A stretch of DNA of 64,000 bases from Lachnoclostridium edouardi (GTDB lineage: Bacteria > Bacillota > Clostridia > Lachnospirales > Lachnospiraceae), in contig NZ_OESQ01000001.1 of the NCBI RefSeq assembly GCF_900240245.1, forward strand, positions 771,507 through 835,506, read 5' to 3'. The translations under genes and the position numbers were made by a program. The notes below the pieces were generated by a model, which was given only the letters and a program-made list of their open reading frames with translations, was not told the DNA's origin and did not search any database. Below, in pieces: positions 8,758 to 17,883 of this stretch; position 1 is the first letter of the stretch; each line of letters opens with the position of its first letter.

Positions 8758-11169
8758 TTATTCCTTCTTTCCAAAAATAGATTCCGCGTATTTTACAGAA
8801 GCCATAGCGTCCTTACAATATTGATCTGCATCTATTGTTTTAGCATATTCCTCTGTAAGAACAGCTCCGCCTACCATCACCTTTACCTTTGGCGCCTGCT
8901 TTCTAAGCAGCTTAATCGTCTCCTCCATACTGGGCACTGTAGTAGTCATAAGAGCGCTTAATCCTACCAGCCTCACCTGTTTTTCTACAGCTGTCTCCAC
9001 CACAGTTTCCGGCGGCACGTCTTTGCCTAAATCTATAATTTCATAACTGTAATTTTCCAAAAGCACCTTTACAATATTTTTTCCAATATCGTGAATATCT
9101 CCCTTTACAGTAGCCAGAATAATTTTTCCCTTTTTCTCCTGCTTTTCTCCGCCTTCTGCCAGCCGGATTTTAATAATTTCAAACGCCGCCTTGGCAGCTT
9201 CCGCGCTCATTAAAAGCTGAGGCAGAAACATAATTCCTTTTTCAAACTTTTGTCCCACTCTGTCTAAGGCAGGCACCATTTCTTCCTGAATAATCTCTAA
9301 CGCTTCCCTGGTTTCCAAAAGCTCTGCCACTTTTTGTACGGCCTGGTCCTTTAATCCCTTTTCAATACTTTCTCCTAAAGATAATGATTTTTGACTTCCC
9401 TGAGCTGTCTGTCTGGATACAGTTTCCCCTGTTCCTGCGTACATTCCAATGTAATCTGCACACTGGCTGTCAAAAGCCGCTAAAGCCCTGTAGCTGTCAA
9501 AAGCCTTCATCATTACCTGAGAATTTGGGTTAATAATAGCCGCGCTAAGGCCATTTTGAAGAGCCATTGTATAAAATGCGCCGTTAATAATCTCTCTTTG
9601 AGGAAGTCCAAAGGAAATATTAGATACGCCTAAAACAGTTCTCCAATTTCTTTCTGTTAACTGCTTGACTGTCTCCAAAGTAGTAACAGCTCCCTGACTG
9701 TCAGAGCTGATAGTTAAGCACAAAGCGTCTACTACAATATTCTTTTTTTCTATTCCGTACTCTAAAGCTTTTTTATATATTTTATCTGCAATTTCCAAAC
9801 GGCCCTGCGCTGTGTCTGGAATTCCTTTTTCATCTAAAGCAAGAGCAACTACAACGCCGCCGTATTTTTTCACAAGAGGAAATACGGCGTTCATAGATTC
9901 CTCTTTTCCATTTACAGAGTTTACCATAGGCTTTCCATTATAAACTCTCATAGCCCGCTCCATAGCCTCCGGATCAGAGGTGTCAATCTGAAGAGGCAAA
10001 TCCAGCACGCTTTGAAGCTCTTTCACCACTTCTTCCATCATTTCCGGCTCATTAATGCCTGGAAGCCCTACATTAACGTCTAAAATGTGGGCTCTGTTCT
10101 CCTGCTGCGCCACTCCCTCCTGAAGTAAATAGTCCAGATCATAGTCCTTCAGCGCCTGTTTCAGCCTGGATTTTCCAGTTGGGTTTATTCTTTCTCCAAT
10201 AATCACCGGATCTTTTCCGATTTCCACTCCATGAGACCAGGAGGTCACTACTGTCTTTTCCTTTTTCTGTATAGGAACAGGAGAAATCTCTTTACAAAGC
10301 TCCACTGTTTTTCTCATATGCTCAGACGTTGTCCCGCAGCAGCCTCCTACAATCCAGGCTCCCATTTCAACAATTTCTTTTACTGTCTGTGCAAACTGCC
10401 CAGGATCAATATCATATACAGTTTTTCCATTTTCACTTCTGGGTAATCCTGCGTTAGGGTTCACTATAACAGGAATAGAAGCCTCGGCCAGCAGCTTTTC
10501 CACAATAGGCTTCATCTGAACCGGCCCTAATCCACAATTTATGCCTAAGGCGTCCACACCAAGACCTTCCAGCAAAGCCACTGTGAACAGCACGTCTCCT
10601 CCTGTCAGCAGCTTTCCCTTTTCATCAAAAGTTACTGTGGCAAATACAGGCAGATGAGAATTTTCCTTTGCAGCCAAAACTGCGGCCTTCATCTCATAGC
10701 CGTCGCTCATAGTCTCAATAATTATGCAGTCCGCGCCTTCTCTCGCGCCGATTTTAACAATCTCACTGTACACAGAAACAGCGTCCTCAAAATCCAAATC
10801 TCCCAAAGGCTTTAAAAGCTTTCCTGTAGGCCCCATATCTAAAGCCACATATCCTTTTTTTCCAGTGATTTTCTCAGCCTGCTTTACCGCCTCTTTTCCA
10901 TTTTTCACAGCAGCATCCACAATCTGCTCTAAATGAAACTGGGATTCTTCATTATATTTAAACCTGTTAGCTCCGAATGTATTAACAGTAATAATATTGC
11001 AGCCTGCCTCCAAATACTCTCTGTGAATCGCCGTAACAATCTCAGGATGAAGCACATTCCAGGTTTCCGGCAGTTCTCCCGGCTTCAGCCCCTTCTCCTG
11101 AAGCAGGCTGCCCATGCCGCCGTCAAAAAATAAGATTTTTTTTCCAAGTTGATTCATTATTTCCATCAT
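8758..11169 (-). CDS. metH: B12-dependent methionine synthase, short form lacking activation domain
   Basis: The protein is 803 aa. Domains in order: homocysteine S-methyltransferase (1-~300, zinc thiolates C212, C277 and C278 in GINCG and GGCCGTT), pterin-binding methyl-THF domain (~310-580, IGERINPTGK), B12 cap (~590-685) and B12-binding domain with DIHDIG (D691, H693, G696). It transfers the methyl group of 5-methyl-THF to homocysteine through cobalamin. The SAM-binding reactivation domain of the ~1200-aa enzymes is missing and is encoded by the next gene upstream. AGGAGG lies eight bases before the start. The adjacent zinc importer fits the zinc requirement of the first domain. Confidence 0.95.
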   Translation of the reverse strand: MMEIMNQLGKKILFFDGGMGSLLQEKGLKPGELPETWNVLHPEIVTAIHREYLEAGCNIITVNTFGANRFKYNEESQFHLEQIVDAAVKNGKEAVKQAEKITGKKGYVALDMGPTGKLLKPLGDLDFEDAVSVYSEIVKIGAREGADCIIIETMSDGYEMKAAVLAAKENSHLPVFATVTFDEKGKLLTGGDVLFTVALLEGLGVDALGINCGLGPVQMKPIVEKLLAEASIPVIVNPNAGLPRSENGKTVYDIDPGQFAQTVKEIVEMGAWIVGGCCGTTSEHMRKTVELCKEISPVPIQKKEKTVVTSWSHGVEIGKDPVIIGERINPTGKSRLKQALKDYDLDYLLQEGVAQQENRAHILDVNVGLPGINEPEMMEEVVKELQSVLDLPLQIDTSDPEAMERAMRVYNGKPMVNSVNGKEESMNAVFPLVKKYGGVVVALALDEKGIPDTAQGRLEIADKIYKKALEYGIEKKNIVVDALCLTISSDSQGAVTTLETVKQLTERNWRTVLGVSNISFGLPQREIINGAFYTMALQNGLSAAIINPNSQVMMKAFDSYRALAAFDSQCADYIGMYAGTGETVSRQTAQGSQKSLSLGESIEKGLKDQAVQKVAELLETREALEIIQEEMVPALDRVGQKFEKGIMFLPQLLMSAEAAKAAFEIIKIRLAEGGEKQEKKGKIILATVKGDIHDIGKNIVKVLLENYSYEIIDLGKDVPPETVVETAVEKQVRLVGLSALMTTTVPSMEETIKLLRKQAPKVKVMVGGAVLTEEYAKTIDADQYCKDAMASVKYAESIFGKKE

Positions 11170-11181
11170 TATGCCGCCCTC

Positions 11182-11889
11182 CTATTCCTTTGATCTTCTA
11201 AACTGACAGTCTGATTTATCGCAGCTTTCACAGCCCTCCAGCCTGCAGTTTACAGGCTGTCTTCCCACCCCTATTACAGCTGATACAGATTTAGACGGCG
11301 CCATTAACATACTGTCTGTCAACGTCAGCCCGATTCTTTTTCCTGCCTCTAAAACAGTTAAAATTGATTGCTGGCATTCTAAGGGAAAGTCCCCATACCC
11401 AGGGCTAAATCTAGGTCTTAAAAACCATCCTTCTTTTTCATAAGCTTCCTTCAGCATTCTGTTTTTCCTGTTGCAGAACTCTTCAATCCACGCCGCTGCC
11501 GCCGCCTGCAGCACTACTGCCCGGCTCATCTGAATTTTTTCATAACGCCGGATCAAATGATCTACGCCGGTTCCAAGAGTGGCCGCAAAAATTATTACTT
11601 TTTCACAGCCTGCCAGGTTTTTTAAAAGACTTTTGCTTTCCGTGGAAAATCCTTCTGTATAAATCCTGTCCCCTTGAATTTTTAAGGGAAACTCTTTTAC
11701 CGCCCATTTAGGCGCCGCAGTACTTTCCAGGTCCTTTAAACACTGACTAATCAGCTCCTCTGTCATACTGTCGCCTGCTTTTGCTCCCAGGCCTAAATAC
11801 CTTCTGGTTTCCTTCCATATAAAAGACTTGTCTTCTTCCTCAGTCAGTTCCCTGCATTTTTCTATTTCTTTCATATCTTTTACTTTCAA
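11182..11889 (-). CDS. MetH activation-domain protein (stand-alone)
   Basis: The protein is 235 aa. The segment LRPRFSPGYGDFPLECQ, followed by the Leu/Thr-rich MLMAPSKSVSAVIGVG, matches the SAM-binding reactivation domain found at the end of long MetH proteins (compare R-x-x-PGY). The C-terminus has four cysteines (CRLEGCESCDKSDC), as in clostridial stand-alone versions. It is thought to help remethylate oxidised cobalamin on the short MetH made by the next gene. The frame from a TTG at 11889 overlaps the metF stop as TTGA. An ATG at 11874 is an alternative start. Confidence 0.85.
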   Translation of the reverse strand: MKVKDMKEIEKCRELTEEEDKSFIWKETRRYLGLGAKAGDSMTEELISQCLKDLESTAAPKWAVKEFPLKIQGDRIYTEGFSTESKSLLKNLAGCEKVIIFAATLGTGVDHLIRRYEKIQMSRAVVLQAAAAAWIEEFCNRKNRMLKEAYEKEGWFLRPRFSPGYGDFPLECQQSILTVLEAGKRIGLTLTDSMLMAPSKSVSAVIGVGRQPVNCRLEGCESCDKSDCQFRRSKE

Positions 11890-12746
11890 TTTATAATTTC
11901 TGAAAGATTCTCCTTGATTTTCCCGGCAATATCAGGCTTATTCATAGAATAAACATGTATTCCGTTTACGCCGTTGGCTATTAAATCAATAATCTGCTCT
12001 GTGGCATATGCGATGCCCGCCTGCTTCATAGCCCCAGGATTGTCGCCAAACCTGTCTAACAGCGCCTTAAACCTGACAGGGAGAGCAGTTCCCGACATCT
12101 GACAGATCCTTTTAATCTGTCCTATATTTGTCACAGGCATAATTCCCGCCACTACAGGCACTGTAATTCCCCGCTCTCTGATTCTGTAAAGATAGTTATA
12201 CAGAATATTGTTGTCGAAAAACATTTGTGTAGTCACAAAATCGCAGCCTGCATCAATTTTTTCTTTCAAATATTCAATGTCTATAGTTTTATTGGCAGAT
12301 TCCACATGGCCTTCTGGGTAACACGCAGCCCCAATACAAAAATCTCCGGCTTTTTTTATTTCATCAATTAATTCAGAAGCATATCGGAAATCTTTTGCCA
12401 CAGGCCCTCCCTCAGGAATATCTCCTCTCAAAGCCAACACGTTTTCAATATTCTTTTCCTTTAGCTGGCTTAAAACCTGTCTCACCTTTTCCTTTGTAGA
12501 GGAAACACAAGTTAAATGAGCCAAGGGCGTAACCCCTGCCTGATCTTTTAAGGCGGCGGCAATATCTGCAGTATATTGGCTGGTTCCCCCTCCTGCCCCA
12601 TATGTAACGCTCATAAACGCAGGCTCCAGTCTGGCGATCTCCATAGCCGCATTCATTACAGATTCATATTTATCTTCTGTTTTTGGAGGAAAAACCTCAA
12701 AAGACAGAGTAGGAGTTCTTTTATCTAAAATGTCTTTTATCTTCAC
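11886..12746 (-). CDS. metF: Methylenetetrahydrofolate reductase
   Basis: The protein is 286 aa, normal for MetF, starting LSFEVFPPK and followed by SVTYGAGG, LALRGD, the TQMFFD segment and GIMPV, all family landmarks. It reduces 5,10-methylene-THF to 5-methyl-THF, the methyl donor for the MetH two genes downstream. The start is a GTG six bases after AAAGGGA. It is the first gene of the long transcript. No SAM or cobalamin riboswitch fits in the short leader. Confidence 0.95.
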   Translation of the reverse strand: MKIKDILDKRTPTLSFEVFPPKTEDKYESVMNAAMEIARLEPAFMSVTYGAGGGTSQYTADIAAALKDQAGVTPLAHLTCVSSTKEKVRQVLSQLKEKNIENVLALRGDIPEGGPVAKDFRYASELIDEIKKAGDFCIGAACYPEGHVESANKTIDIEYLKEKIDAGCDFVTTQMFFDNNILYNYLYRIRERGITVPVVAGIMPVTNIGQIKRICQMSGTALPVRFKALLDRFGDNPGAMKQAGIAYATEQIIDLIANGVNGIHVYSMNKPDIAGKIKENLSEIIN

Positions 12747-12782
12747 GTCTAATCCCTTTCTTCACTTTTTCACTATCCCCGA

Positions 12783-12811
12783 AGTATAGCACACATCTTT
12801 TCAGTCTACAA
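12783..12811 (-). promoter_or_regulatory. Promoter for the metF-metH-znu-ktr operon
   Basis: On the minus strand TTGTAG (12811-12806), a 17-base spacer and TATACT (12788-12783), about 40 bases before the metF GTG. It is the only good promoter seen upstream of this tightly packed run. Confidence 0.6.
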
Positions 12812-12832
12812 GATAATTCCCTGTTAAGCTTA

Positions 12833-14152
12833 TTAAATCAAACCTGTTAAAATCTTAATCAATTTTTCTTTTCCCCGCCCCTCTTTCATCTTCTCGGCCA
12901 AACCTTCCATTATAATTTCAAAATCCTCCGGTCTGTCCCGAAAATCCTCCAGCACCCATTTAAACTCCCTTTTATCCTCCTGGCTGGCTTTCTCTAAATA
13001 TTGATAAATAGCTTTTTCTTTCCCCGGCTTTTCCTGAACGGCCTGCAAGTAAGCCAGCATATAATAAGCGCTTCTCACCCCTTCTTTCCCTGCTTTTAAA
13101 AACCAATCCTCCCCGTTTTTTATATCCTTTTTTATTCCCAAGCCCATTATACATGCCATTCCTAAATAAAACATAGAGTATCTGTCCCCCAGGTCGGCTC
13201 CTTTTTTATGCCAATATACAGCCTGGCTGTAATCCTTTTCAACGCCTGTGCCATCCCAATACATCCAGCCTAAATAGAAACAGGCTTCCATAATCCCTGA
13301 TTTTGCAGCCTGCAAAAATAGCTTTCTCGCCTGGCTGTAATCCTGCTTTTGTCCGCACTCTCCAAAATAATAAGTGCAGCCCAGGCTCCACCTGGCAGGC
13401 CCGTATGATAATTCTGCCGCCTTTGTTAAATATTCCAAGGCTAAAGCTTCATTTTTTTCTGTTCCAAGTCCCTCTCTCAAACAAACATACAGTCCTGTCA
13501 TAGCTCTGGGATTTCCCTGCCCCGCCGCCTGAGTATACCAGTAAAAGGCCTGTTCCCAGCTTTGCGCGATTCCCTGTCCCGCTTCACAGCACCAGGCCAG
13601 ACGGCATTGACCGAAAGCGTCCCCCTGACTTGCCGCCAGCCTGTAGCAGGCCACAGCCTCCTCTAAGCTCTCTTCCCTTCCAATACCAAATTCACAGAAT
13701 CTGCCCAGTTCTGTCACTGCTTCTACATCCCCGCCTTTTGCTGCTCTGCTCATCCAGTAAAATGCCTGCTCCTCATTTTTCTCTGTTCCTCTTCCATCCT
13801 CCAGACAGGCAGAAAGCAGACGGCAGGCCCTGGGATATCCACATTCAGCAGCCTCTAAATATAATTTCACAGCCTTCTCCTGGCTGCACTCTGTACCTAT
13901 GCCATTTTCATAGCAGGAGGCCAGATTACAGATACCTGGAACATATCCCAGCTCTGCAGCCTGACTGTAAAGCCAGAAAGCCTGTTTTTCATCTGCCTCT
14001 GTCCCGGCTCCCCGCTCCATACACCACCCCAGATTACAGATGCCTAAAGCGTCCCCTAAAGCTGCTGCTTTTCTAAAACATTTTATCCCTTCCTTATAAT
14101 TTCCTTCCTCCACAAAGGAGATTCCCTGACGGCTCCATTCCTCTCCTGTCAT
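12833..14152 (-). CDS. Sel1-like repeat protein
   Basis: The protein is 439 aa, built almost entirely of about ten ~36-residue Sel1/TPR-like repeats (recurring A-x-x-x-L-G-x-x-x-E-x-G-x-G and A-x-x-W/Y-Y-x-x-A-A motifs). There is no signal peptide or membrane segment, so it is probably a cytoplasmic scaffold for protein-protein contacts. The ribosome binding site is weak (AAAGGG, distant). The partner cannot be told from context: it lies next to metF but is probably a separate transcript. Confidence 0.85.
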   Translation of the reverse strand: MTGEEWSRQGISFVEEGNYKEGIKCFRKAAALGDALGICNLGWCMERGAGTEADEKQAFWLYSQAAELGYVPGICNLASCYENGIGTECSQEKAVKLYLEAAECGYPRACRLLSACLEDGRGTEKNEEQAFYWMSRAAKGGDVEAVTELGRFCEFGIGREESLEEAVACYRLAASQGDAFGQCRLAWCCEAGQGIAQSWEQAFYWYTQAAGQGNPRAMTGLYVCLREGLGTEKNEALALEYLTKAAELSYGPARWSLGCTYYFGECGQKQDYSQARKLFLQAAKSGIMEACFYLGWMYWDGTGVEKDYSQAVYWHKKGADLGDRYSMFYLGMACIMGLGIKKDIKNGEDWFLKAGKEGVRSAYYMLAYLQAVQEKPGKEKAIYQYLEKASQEDKREFKWVLEDFRDRPEDFEIIMEGLAEKMKEGRGKEKLIKILTGLI

Positions 14153-14256
14153 TATTTTTCAGTCACCCTTTCTCTATTCTGCTCACCATTATAAGTAAGG
14201 TTTTCCATAAATGCAAGCTTCTGAAAAATTAAGATTGTCTTTTTTTTAACATTTAC

Positions 14257-14285
14257 TTGCTTTTTCCAATTTTCCCTGATACAAT
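14257..14285 (+). promoter_or_regulatory. Promoter for the PTS IIC gene
   Basis: TTGCTT (14257-14262), a 17-base spacer and TACAAT (14280-14285), about 65 bases before the start codon. Confidence 0.45.
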
Positions 14286-14351
14286 TACCAGCAACTGCTT
14301 TGGCTAACAGGCTGAATGTGTGCAAAACCAGATACATAAAGGAGATTTATA

Positions 14352-15374
14352 ATGGAAGAGACAGGATTCAAAGGCTTCTTGCACCGCAAGAACGTGAACA
14401 TCACCGTCCAAACCTATCTCATTGATGCTCTGGGTGCTATGGCATTCGGCTTATTTGCATCTCTTTTGATAGGCACAATTTTTGCAACTGTAGGGGAAAA
14501 AACAGGGATTGCTATTTTTAATACTATAGCGGACTATGCCAAAGGCGCCACGGGAGCTGCCTTGGGCATCTCTATTGCCTACGCTTTAAAGGCCCCTCAA
14601 CTTGTATTGTTTTCAGCCGCCACTGTAGGCATTGCAGGAAACGCTTTAGGCGGACCTGTAGGAGCATTAGTTGCTACTATTATTGCAGCAGAATTGGGGA
14701 AAATCGTGTCCAAGGAAACCAGAGTGGACATTATTGTAACTCCCGGCGTCACTATTATTACAGGCGTATTAGTGGCCCAGTTTGTAGGGCCGGGAGTTTC
14801 TGCTTTTATGACTGCTTTTGGAAATGTGGTAAAAACGGCCACTGAGATGCAGCCCTTTTTTATGGGAATTTTAGTTTCTGCACTAATCGGCATCGCCCTC
14901 ACTCTGCCTATCAGCAGCGCGGCAATCTGTATTATGCTGGAGCTGGACGGTTTAGCGGGAGGCGCGGCTACGGCAGGCTGCTGCGCTCAGATGATCGGTT
15001 TTGCCGTAATGAGCTTCCGTGAAAATGGCATCGGCGGTCTCTTAGCTCAGGGCCTGGGCACTTCCATGCTTCAGATGGGCAATATTGTAAAAAATCCTAA
15101 AATCTGGATTGCGCCTACTGTAGCCTCCATGATTACAGGGCCTATTGCCACTGTAGTATTCCAAATGACCAATATTCCCGCCGGCTCCGGCATGGGAACC
15201 TGCGGTTTAGTAGGGCCTATTGGAGTTTACACATCTATGGGCGGTGGCAGCAAAATGTGGCTGGGTATTCTTCTCATATGCTTTATTCTTCCGGCTTTTC
15301 TCACTTTTATTTTAGGCGAGATTTCCAGAAAGCTGGGATGGATTAAGGACGGCGACTTAAAACTGGATCTGTAA
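14352..15374 (+). CDS. PTS transporter subunit IIC (EIIC_2 family)
   Basis: The protein is 340 aa and very hydrophobic, with about ten membrane helices and many Gly/Ala. The N-terminal RKNVNITVQTYLIDALGAM and the conserved GPIGVYTSMGG near the end match the stand-alone PTS_EIIC_2 family. Such permeases bring in a sugar or related compound, but no IIA or IIB domain is fused or adjacent here, so energising partners would have to come from elsewhere. AAGGAG lies at good spacing. The substrate is unknown. Confidence 0.8.
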   Translation: MEETGFKGFLHRKNVNITVQTYLIDALGAMAFGLFASLLIGTIFATVGEKTGIAIFNTIADYAKGATGAALGISIAYALKAPQLVLFSAATVGIAGNALGGPVGALVATIIAAELGKIVSKETRVDIIVTPGVTIITGVLVAQFVGPGVSAFMTAFGNVVKTATEMQPFFMGILVSALIGIALTLPISSAAICIMLELDGLAGGAATAGCCAQMIGFAVMSFRENGIGGLLAQGLGTSMLQMGNIVKNPKIWIAPTVASMITGPIATVVFQMTNIPAGSGMGTCGLVGPIGVYTSMGGGSKMWLGILLICFILPAFLTFILGEISRKLGWIKDGDLKLDL

Positions 15375-15410
15375 AGTTTCTATTTCAATGAAAATCCAGA
15401 GGTGGATAAC

Positions 15411-16045
15411 ATGAAAAAATAAGAAAGGTATTGATTCTGTCAGGTTTTTTCTCTTCATTAACATGCTTTAACGCTTTTGCCAACAGCTATTGGTGGGTAA
15501 ACGCCTTAGGGGACTGGGGCTATTCTGTTAATGAAGAAAATATCCGGGACGGCTGGTACTGGATTGACGGAAACCACGACGGCACGGCAGAGTGCTACTT
15601 CTTCCAGCAATATTCTATTGCAATGGATACTACTACGCCTGACGGATATCAGGTAAACAGCTTAGGCGAGTGGACTGTAAATTCTGTGGTGCAGACAAAG
15701 CCCTCCTCTGAAATCGGCAGTAATTATATTTCTTATTTTGCATATGATTTCGGCCAGGCTACCCCTATTGTCCATTTAAATTCTATTCCTTTGGCTGACA
15801 ATGGAACTCCTTCTAATAAAAGTATTGGAAAAACCTTTGATACAGCCGGATGGAATAATGACAGAAGATATTATTTAGACAACGGTACCTATTATATGAA
15901 TCAGTGGGCATGGATCAACGGACGCTGTTATTATTTTGATGAAAACGGCGTTTTCTTAACTGACACTGTCACTCCTGACGGATATCAGGTAAACGAAGAT
16001 GGACAGTGGATTGAAAACGGAGAGGTTCAGAAAAAGAACATTTAG
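15411..16045 (+). pseudogene. Secreted wall-binding-repeat protein, frameshifted at codon 3
   Basis: An ATG at 15411 after AGGTGG reads Met-Lys-Lys-stop through a run of six A. One extra A would read into the downstream frame, giving MKKIRKVLILSGFFSS, a good signal peptide ending near FANS. The open part (from ~15431) encodes about 204 aa with two or three choline-binding-type repeats (GWYWIDGN, YYLDNGTYYMNQWAWINGRCYYFDENG, and TPDGYQVN twice). The mature protein would bind wall polymers outside the cell. The defect could be a real mutation, a slippage (phase) switch or a sequencing error. The downstream frame is otherwise intact, which points to a recent or reversible event. Confidence 0.75.
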
Positions 16046-16054
16046 ACAAAAAAG

Positions 16055-16110
16055 AAGTGATAAAAGGCGGCAGCTTACTAACCGTTTCCTCCTTTTATCA
16101 CTTTTATTTA
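16055..16110. terminator. Terminator between convergent genes
   Basis: AAGTGATAAAAGG (16055-16067) pairs with CCTTTTATCACTT (16091-16103), followed by TTATTTATT. It would end the wall-binding gene on the plus strand and also serve the convergent ROK gene. Confidence 0.75.
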
Positions 16111-16144
16111 TTGTTATGAGCGCTTAGCGCCTGTATTTTAGGCG
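16111..16144. repeat. Structured repeat R2, copy 1
   Basis: TTATTGTTATGAGC followed by two small hairpins, GCGCTTAGCGC and CGCC-tgtatttta-GGCG. A near-identical block lies at 34033-34073 with paired base changes in the stem. It overlaps the stop codon of the ROK kinase gene on the minus strand. Confidence 0.65.
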
Positions 16145-17064
16145 ATTACTTGGTCCAGCTTTTTAAAGCCCTCTATTGCAGCTCCCACAATGCCGTTCTC
16201 AGCCGAGGCCTCTGAAAAAATAATGTTTATATTTTCAGCAGGATAAGGTTTTCTGGTGTTCTCCAAAATATATTTTACTAATCGTTCTTTAGGAAAACCT
16301 TTCATAGCCGGAATTCCGCCTCCTATAAATACGGCATCCGGGTCCAGAATATTAATCTCAGCCGCCGCTGGAAATGCCATGTAGCGCACAAATCCATCCA
16401 GCTCTTTTGAGTCTCTATATTTTTCAAATAGATCCTCCCAGGGAGTCTTTGGAAATGATTCTTCTCTAATCTTTTCTAAAGCTTTCCCGCAGCAGTACAT
16501 TTCTACGCAGCCTTTATTTCCGCAGCTGCATAGCCGTCCCTCTGCTTCCACCGGCATATGTCCTACCTCTGCCGTCGTGCCGTTTTTCCCGGTAAAAGAC
16601 TTTCCTCCTATGCGGATAGCATTTCCCATTCCCGTGCCGTAATAAAGGCCTATTACCGCCCCTTCCTCTTTTATTTCTGACCGGCTGACATCATAGGCTA
16701 AAAGAAAGCAGGCGTCATGGTCAATGATAACAGGAAGCTGCAGGCGCTTTTCCATTTCCTCCACAATATCTACTCCGTCCAGGCCTGGAAAATTAGTGGA
16801 GGAATACAGTCTTCTTCTCTCCTTATCCACAACTGAGGGAAAGCCTGCCGCCACCAAAAGCGGCCGATTCTCCCCTAAATGCTTTTTACAGTACTGGTCA
16901 ATGACAGAGCATAACCCGTCCAAAGTATTTTCCATTTGGTACACTGACCTTGAAGGCACTACTTCCACAAAGGCTGCTTTTCCCTGCTTATCTACAAGTC
17001 CCATTCTGATATTGGTGCCTCCAATATCCATTCCTAATATACAATTCTTCACATTGTCCTCCAT
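16138..17064 (-). CDS. alsK: ROK family sugar kinase, similar to D-allose kinase
   Basis: The protein is 308 aa with ATP motif DIGGTNIRMG, catalytic DHDACFLL, and the ROK zinc motif CSCGNKGCVE. Several stretches (GFPSVVDKERRR, YYGTGMGNAI, GHMPVEAEGRLCSCG, NILDPDAVFIGGGIP) resemble my recollection of E. coli AlsK more closely than glucokinases. It would phosphorylate an aldohexose at O6. It is translated with the DeoR regulator gene just upstream, three bases away, at the 3' end of a sugar operon. ROK kinase is firm; allose specificity is a guess from similarity and context. Confidence 0.75.
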   Translation of the reverse strand: MEDNVKNCILGMDIGGTNIRMGLVDKQGKAAFVEVVPSRSVYQMENTLDGLCSVIDQYCKKHLGENRPLLVAAGFPSVVDKERRRLYSSTNFPGLDGVDIVEEMEKRLQLPVIIDHDACFLLAYDVSRSEIKEEGAVIGLYYGTGMGNAIRIGGKSFTGKNGTTAEVGHMPVEAEGRLCSCGNKGCVEMYCCGKALEKIREESFPKTPWEDLFEKYRDSKELDGFVRYMAFPAAAEINILDPDAVFIGGGIPAMKGFPKERLVKYILENTRKPYPAENINIIFSEASAENGIVGAAIEGFKKLDQVIA

Positions 17065-17067
17065 TTA

Positions 17068-17832
17068 TTATTCGGACGCAATGATATAATTGCCGTGTTC
17101 CTTTAACAGCTCTGTCTCCTTTTCTGTAATTACTATACATTCTGACAATTCAAATGCCTTGCACATTGTTCTTTTACCGGCCTTAGAGCTGTCCGCCAGC
17201 ACATAAACCTGGTGGGAATTTTCCTTGACAATTTTTTTCTTATTGGCTTCCCTGCTGTCAGGAGTATTGATGCCGGACAGCAGATCATATCCTGTAGCCC
17301 CGATAAAAGCCCTGTCAAAATACATATTTTTTAAAGAATTGTCCGCCATGCTGCCCACAATGGATGCAGTAGCCTTTAACACATCTCCGCCAATCATAAT
17401 CACATCAATATCTGTTTCCAGAATCTTAGGCACAATCATTGCATTTGTAGTCACCACAGTTATTTTTTTGTTTTTTAAATAAGAAATCATTTTCAGGCAT
17501 GTGCTGCCGGAATCAATATATATGGCCTCTCCGTCTGAAACTAATTCTGCAGCCGCCCTGGCAATCATTTCTTTTTCTTTTACCTTATATAAATCTCTGG
17601 AAAAAATAGGCGTATCGTAAGAGCCTGTTTTAATCTTCGCCGCTCCTCCTCTTAAAAGGACAATCTGGCCTTCATTTTCTAATGTTTTCAGATCTCGCCT
17701 GATGGTAGACTCAGACACTCCCTTCAGGGCCTTTCCAAACGCTTCCAGGCTTACCATATCCTGTTTTTCCAGCTCTGCCAGCAGAATCTGCCTTCTCTCA
17801 TAAGGAATCATTACATTTCCCCCTGTACTCAT
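17068..17832 (-). CDS. DeoR/GlpR family transcriptional regulator
   Basis: The protein is 254 aa: an N-terminal DeoR helix-turn-helix (ERRQILLAEL, then SESTIRRDLKTLENEG) and a C-terminal sugar-phosphate sensor domain (DSGSTCLKMI, GGDVLKATASIVG, ADSSKAG). It normally represses a neighbouring sugar operon until a phosphorylated sugar binds. A second ATG at 17811 also has a ribosome site. It has its own promoter (17852-17881) inside the sugar cluster. Confidence 0.9.
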   Translation of the reverse strand: MSTGGNVMIPYERRQILLAELEKQDMVSLEAFGKALKGVSESTIRRDLKTLENEGQIVLLRGGAAKIKTGSYDTPIFSRDLYKVKEKEMIARAAAELVSDGEAIYIDSGSTCLKMISYLKNKKITVVTTNAMIVPKILETDIDVIMIGGDVLKATASIVGSMADNSLKNMYFDRAFIGATGYDLLSGINTPDSREANKKKIVKENSHQVYVLADSSKAGKRTMCKAFELSECIVITEKETELLKEHGNYIIASE

Positions 17833-17851
17833 CTCATTTTCTCCTTGCTTT

Positions 17852-17881
17852 AGTATACATGAAGTCTATGGGGAAAGTCAA
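17852..17881 (-). promoter_or_regulatory. Promoter for deoR-type regulator and ROK kinase
   Basis: On the minus strand TTGACT (17881-17876), 18 bases and TATACT (17857-17852), about 20 bases before the regulator start codon. Confidence 0.6.
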
Positions 17882-17883
17882 TT

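Noticed and set aside
12747..12832. SAM or cobalamin riboswitch upstream of metF
   Set aside because: The region is too short and has none of the conserved S-box or B12-box sequences; a plain promoter explains it.
14152..14337. 61-codon frame upstream of the Sel1 gene
   Set aside because: No ribosome site, and it overlaps the divergent promoter region.
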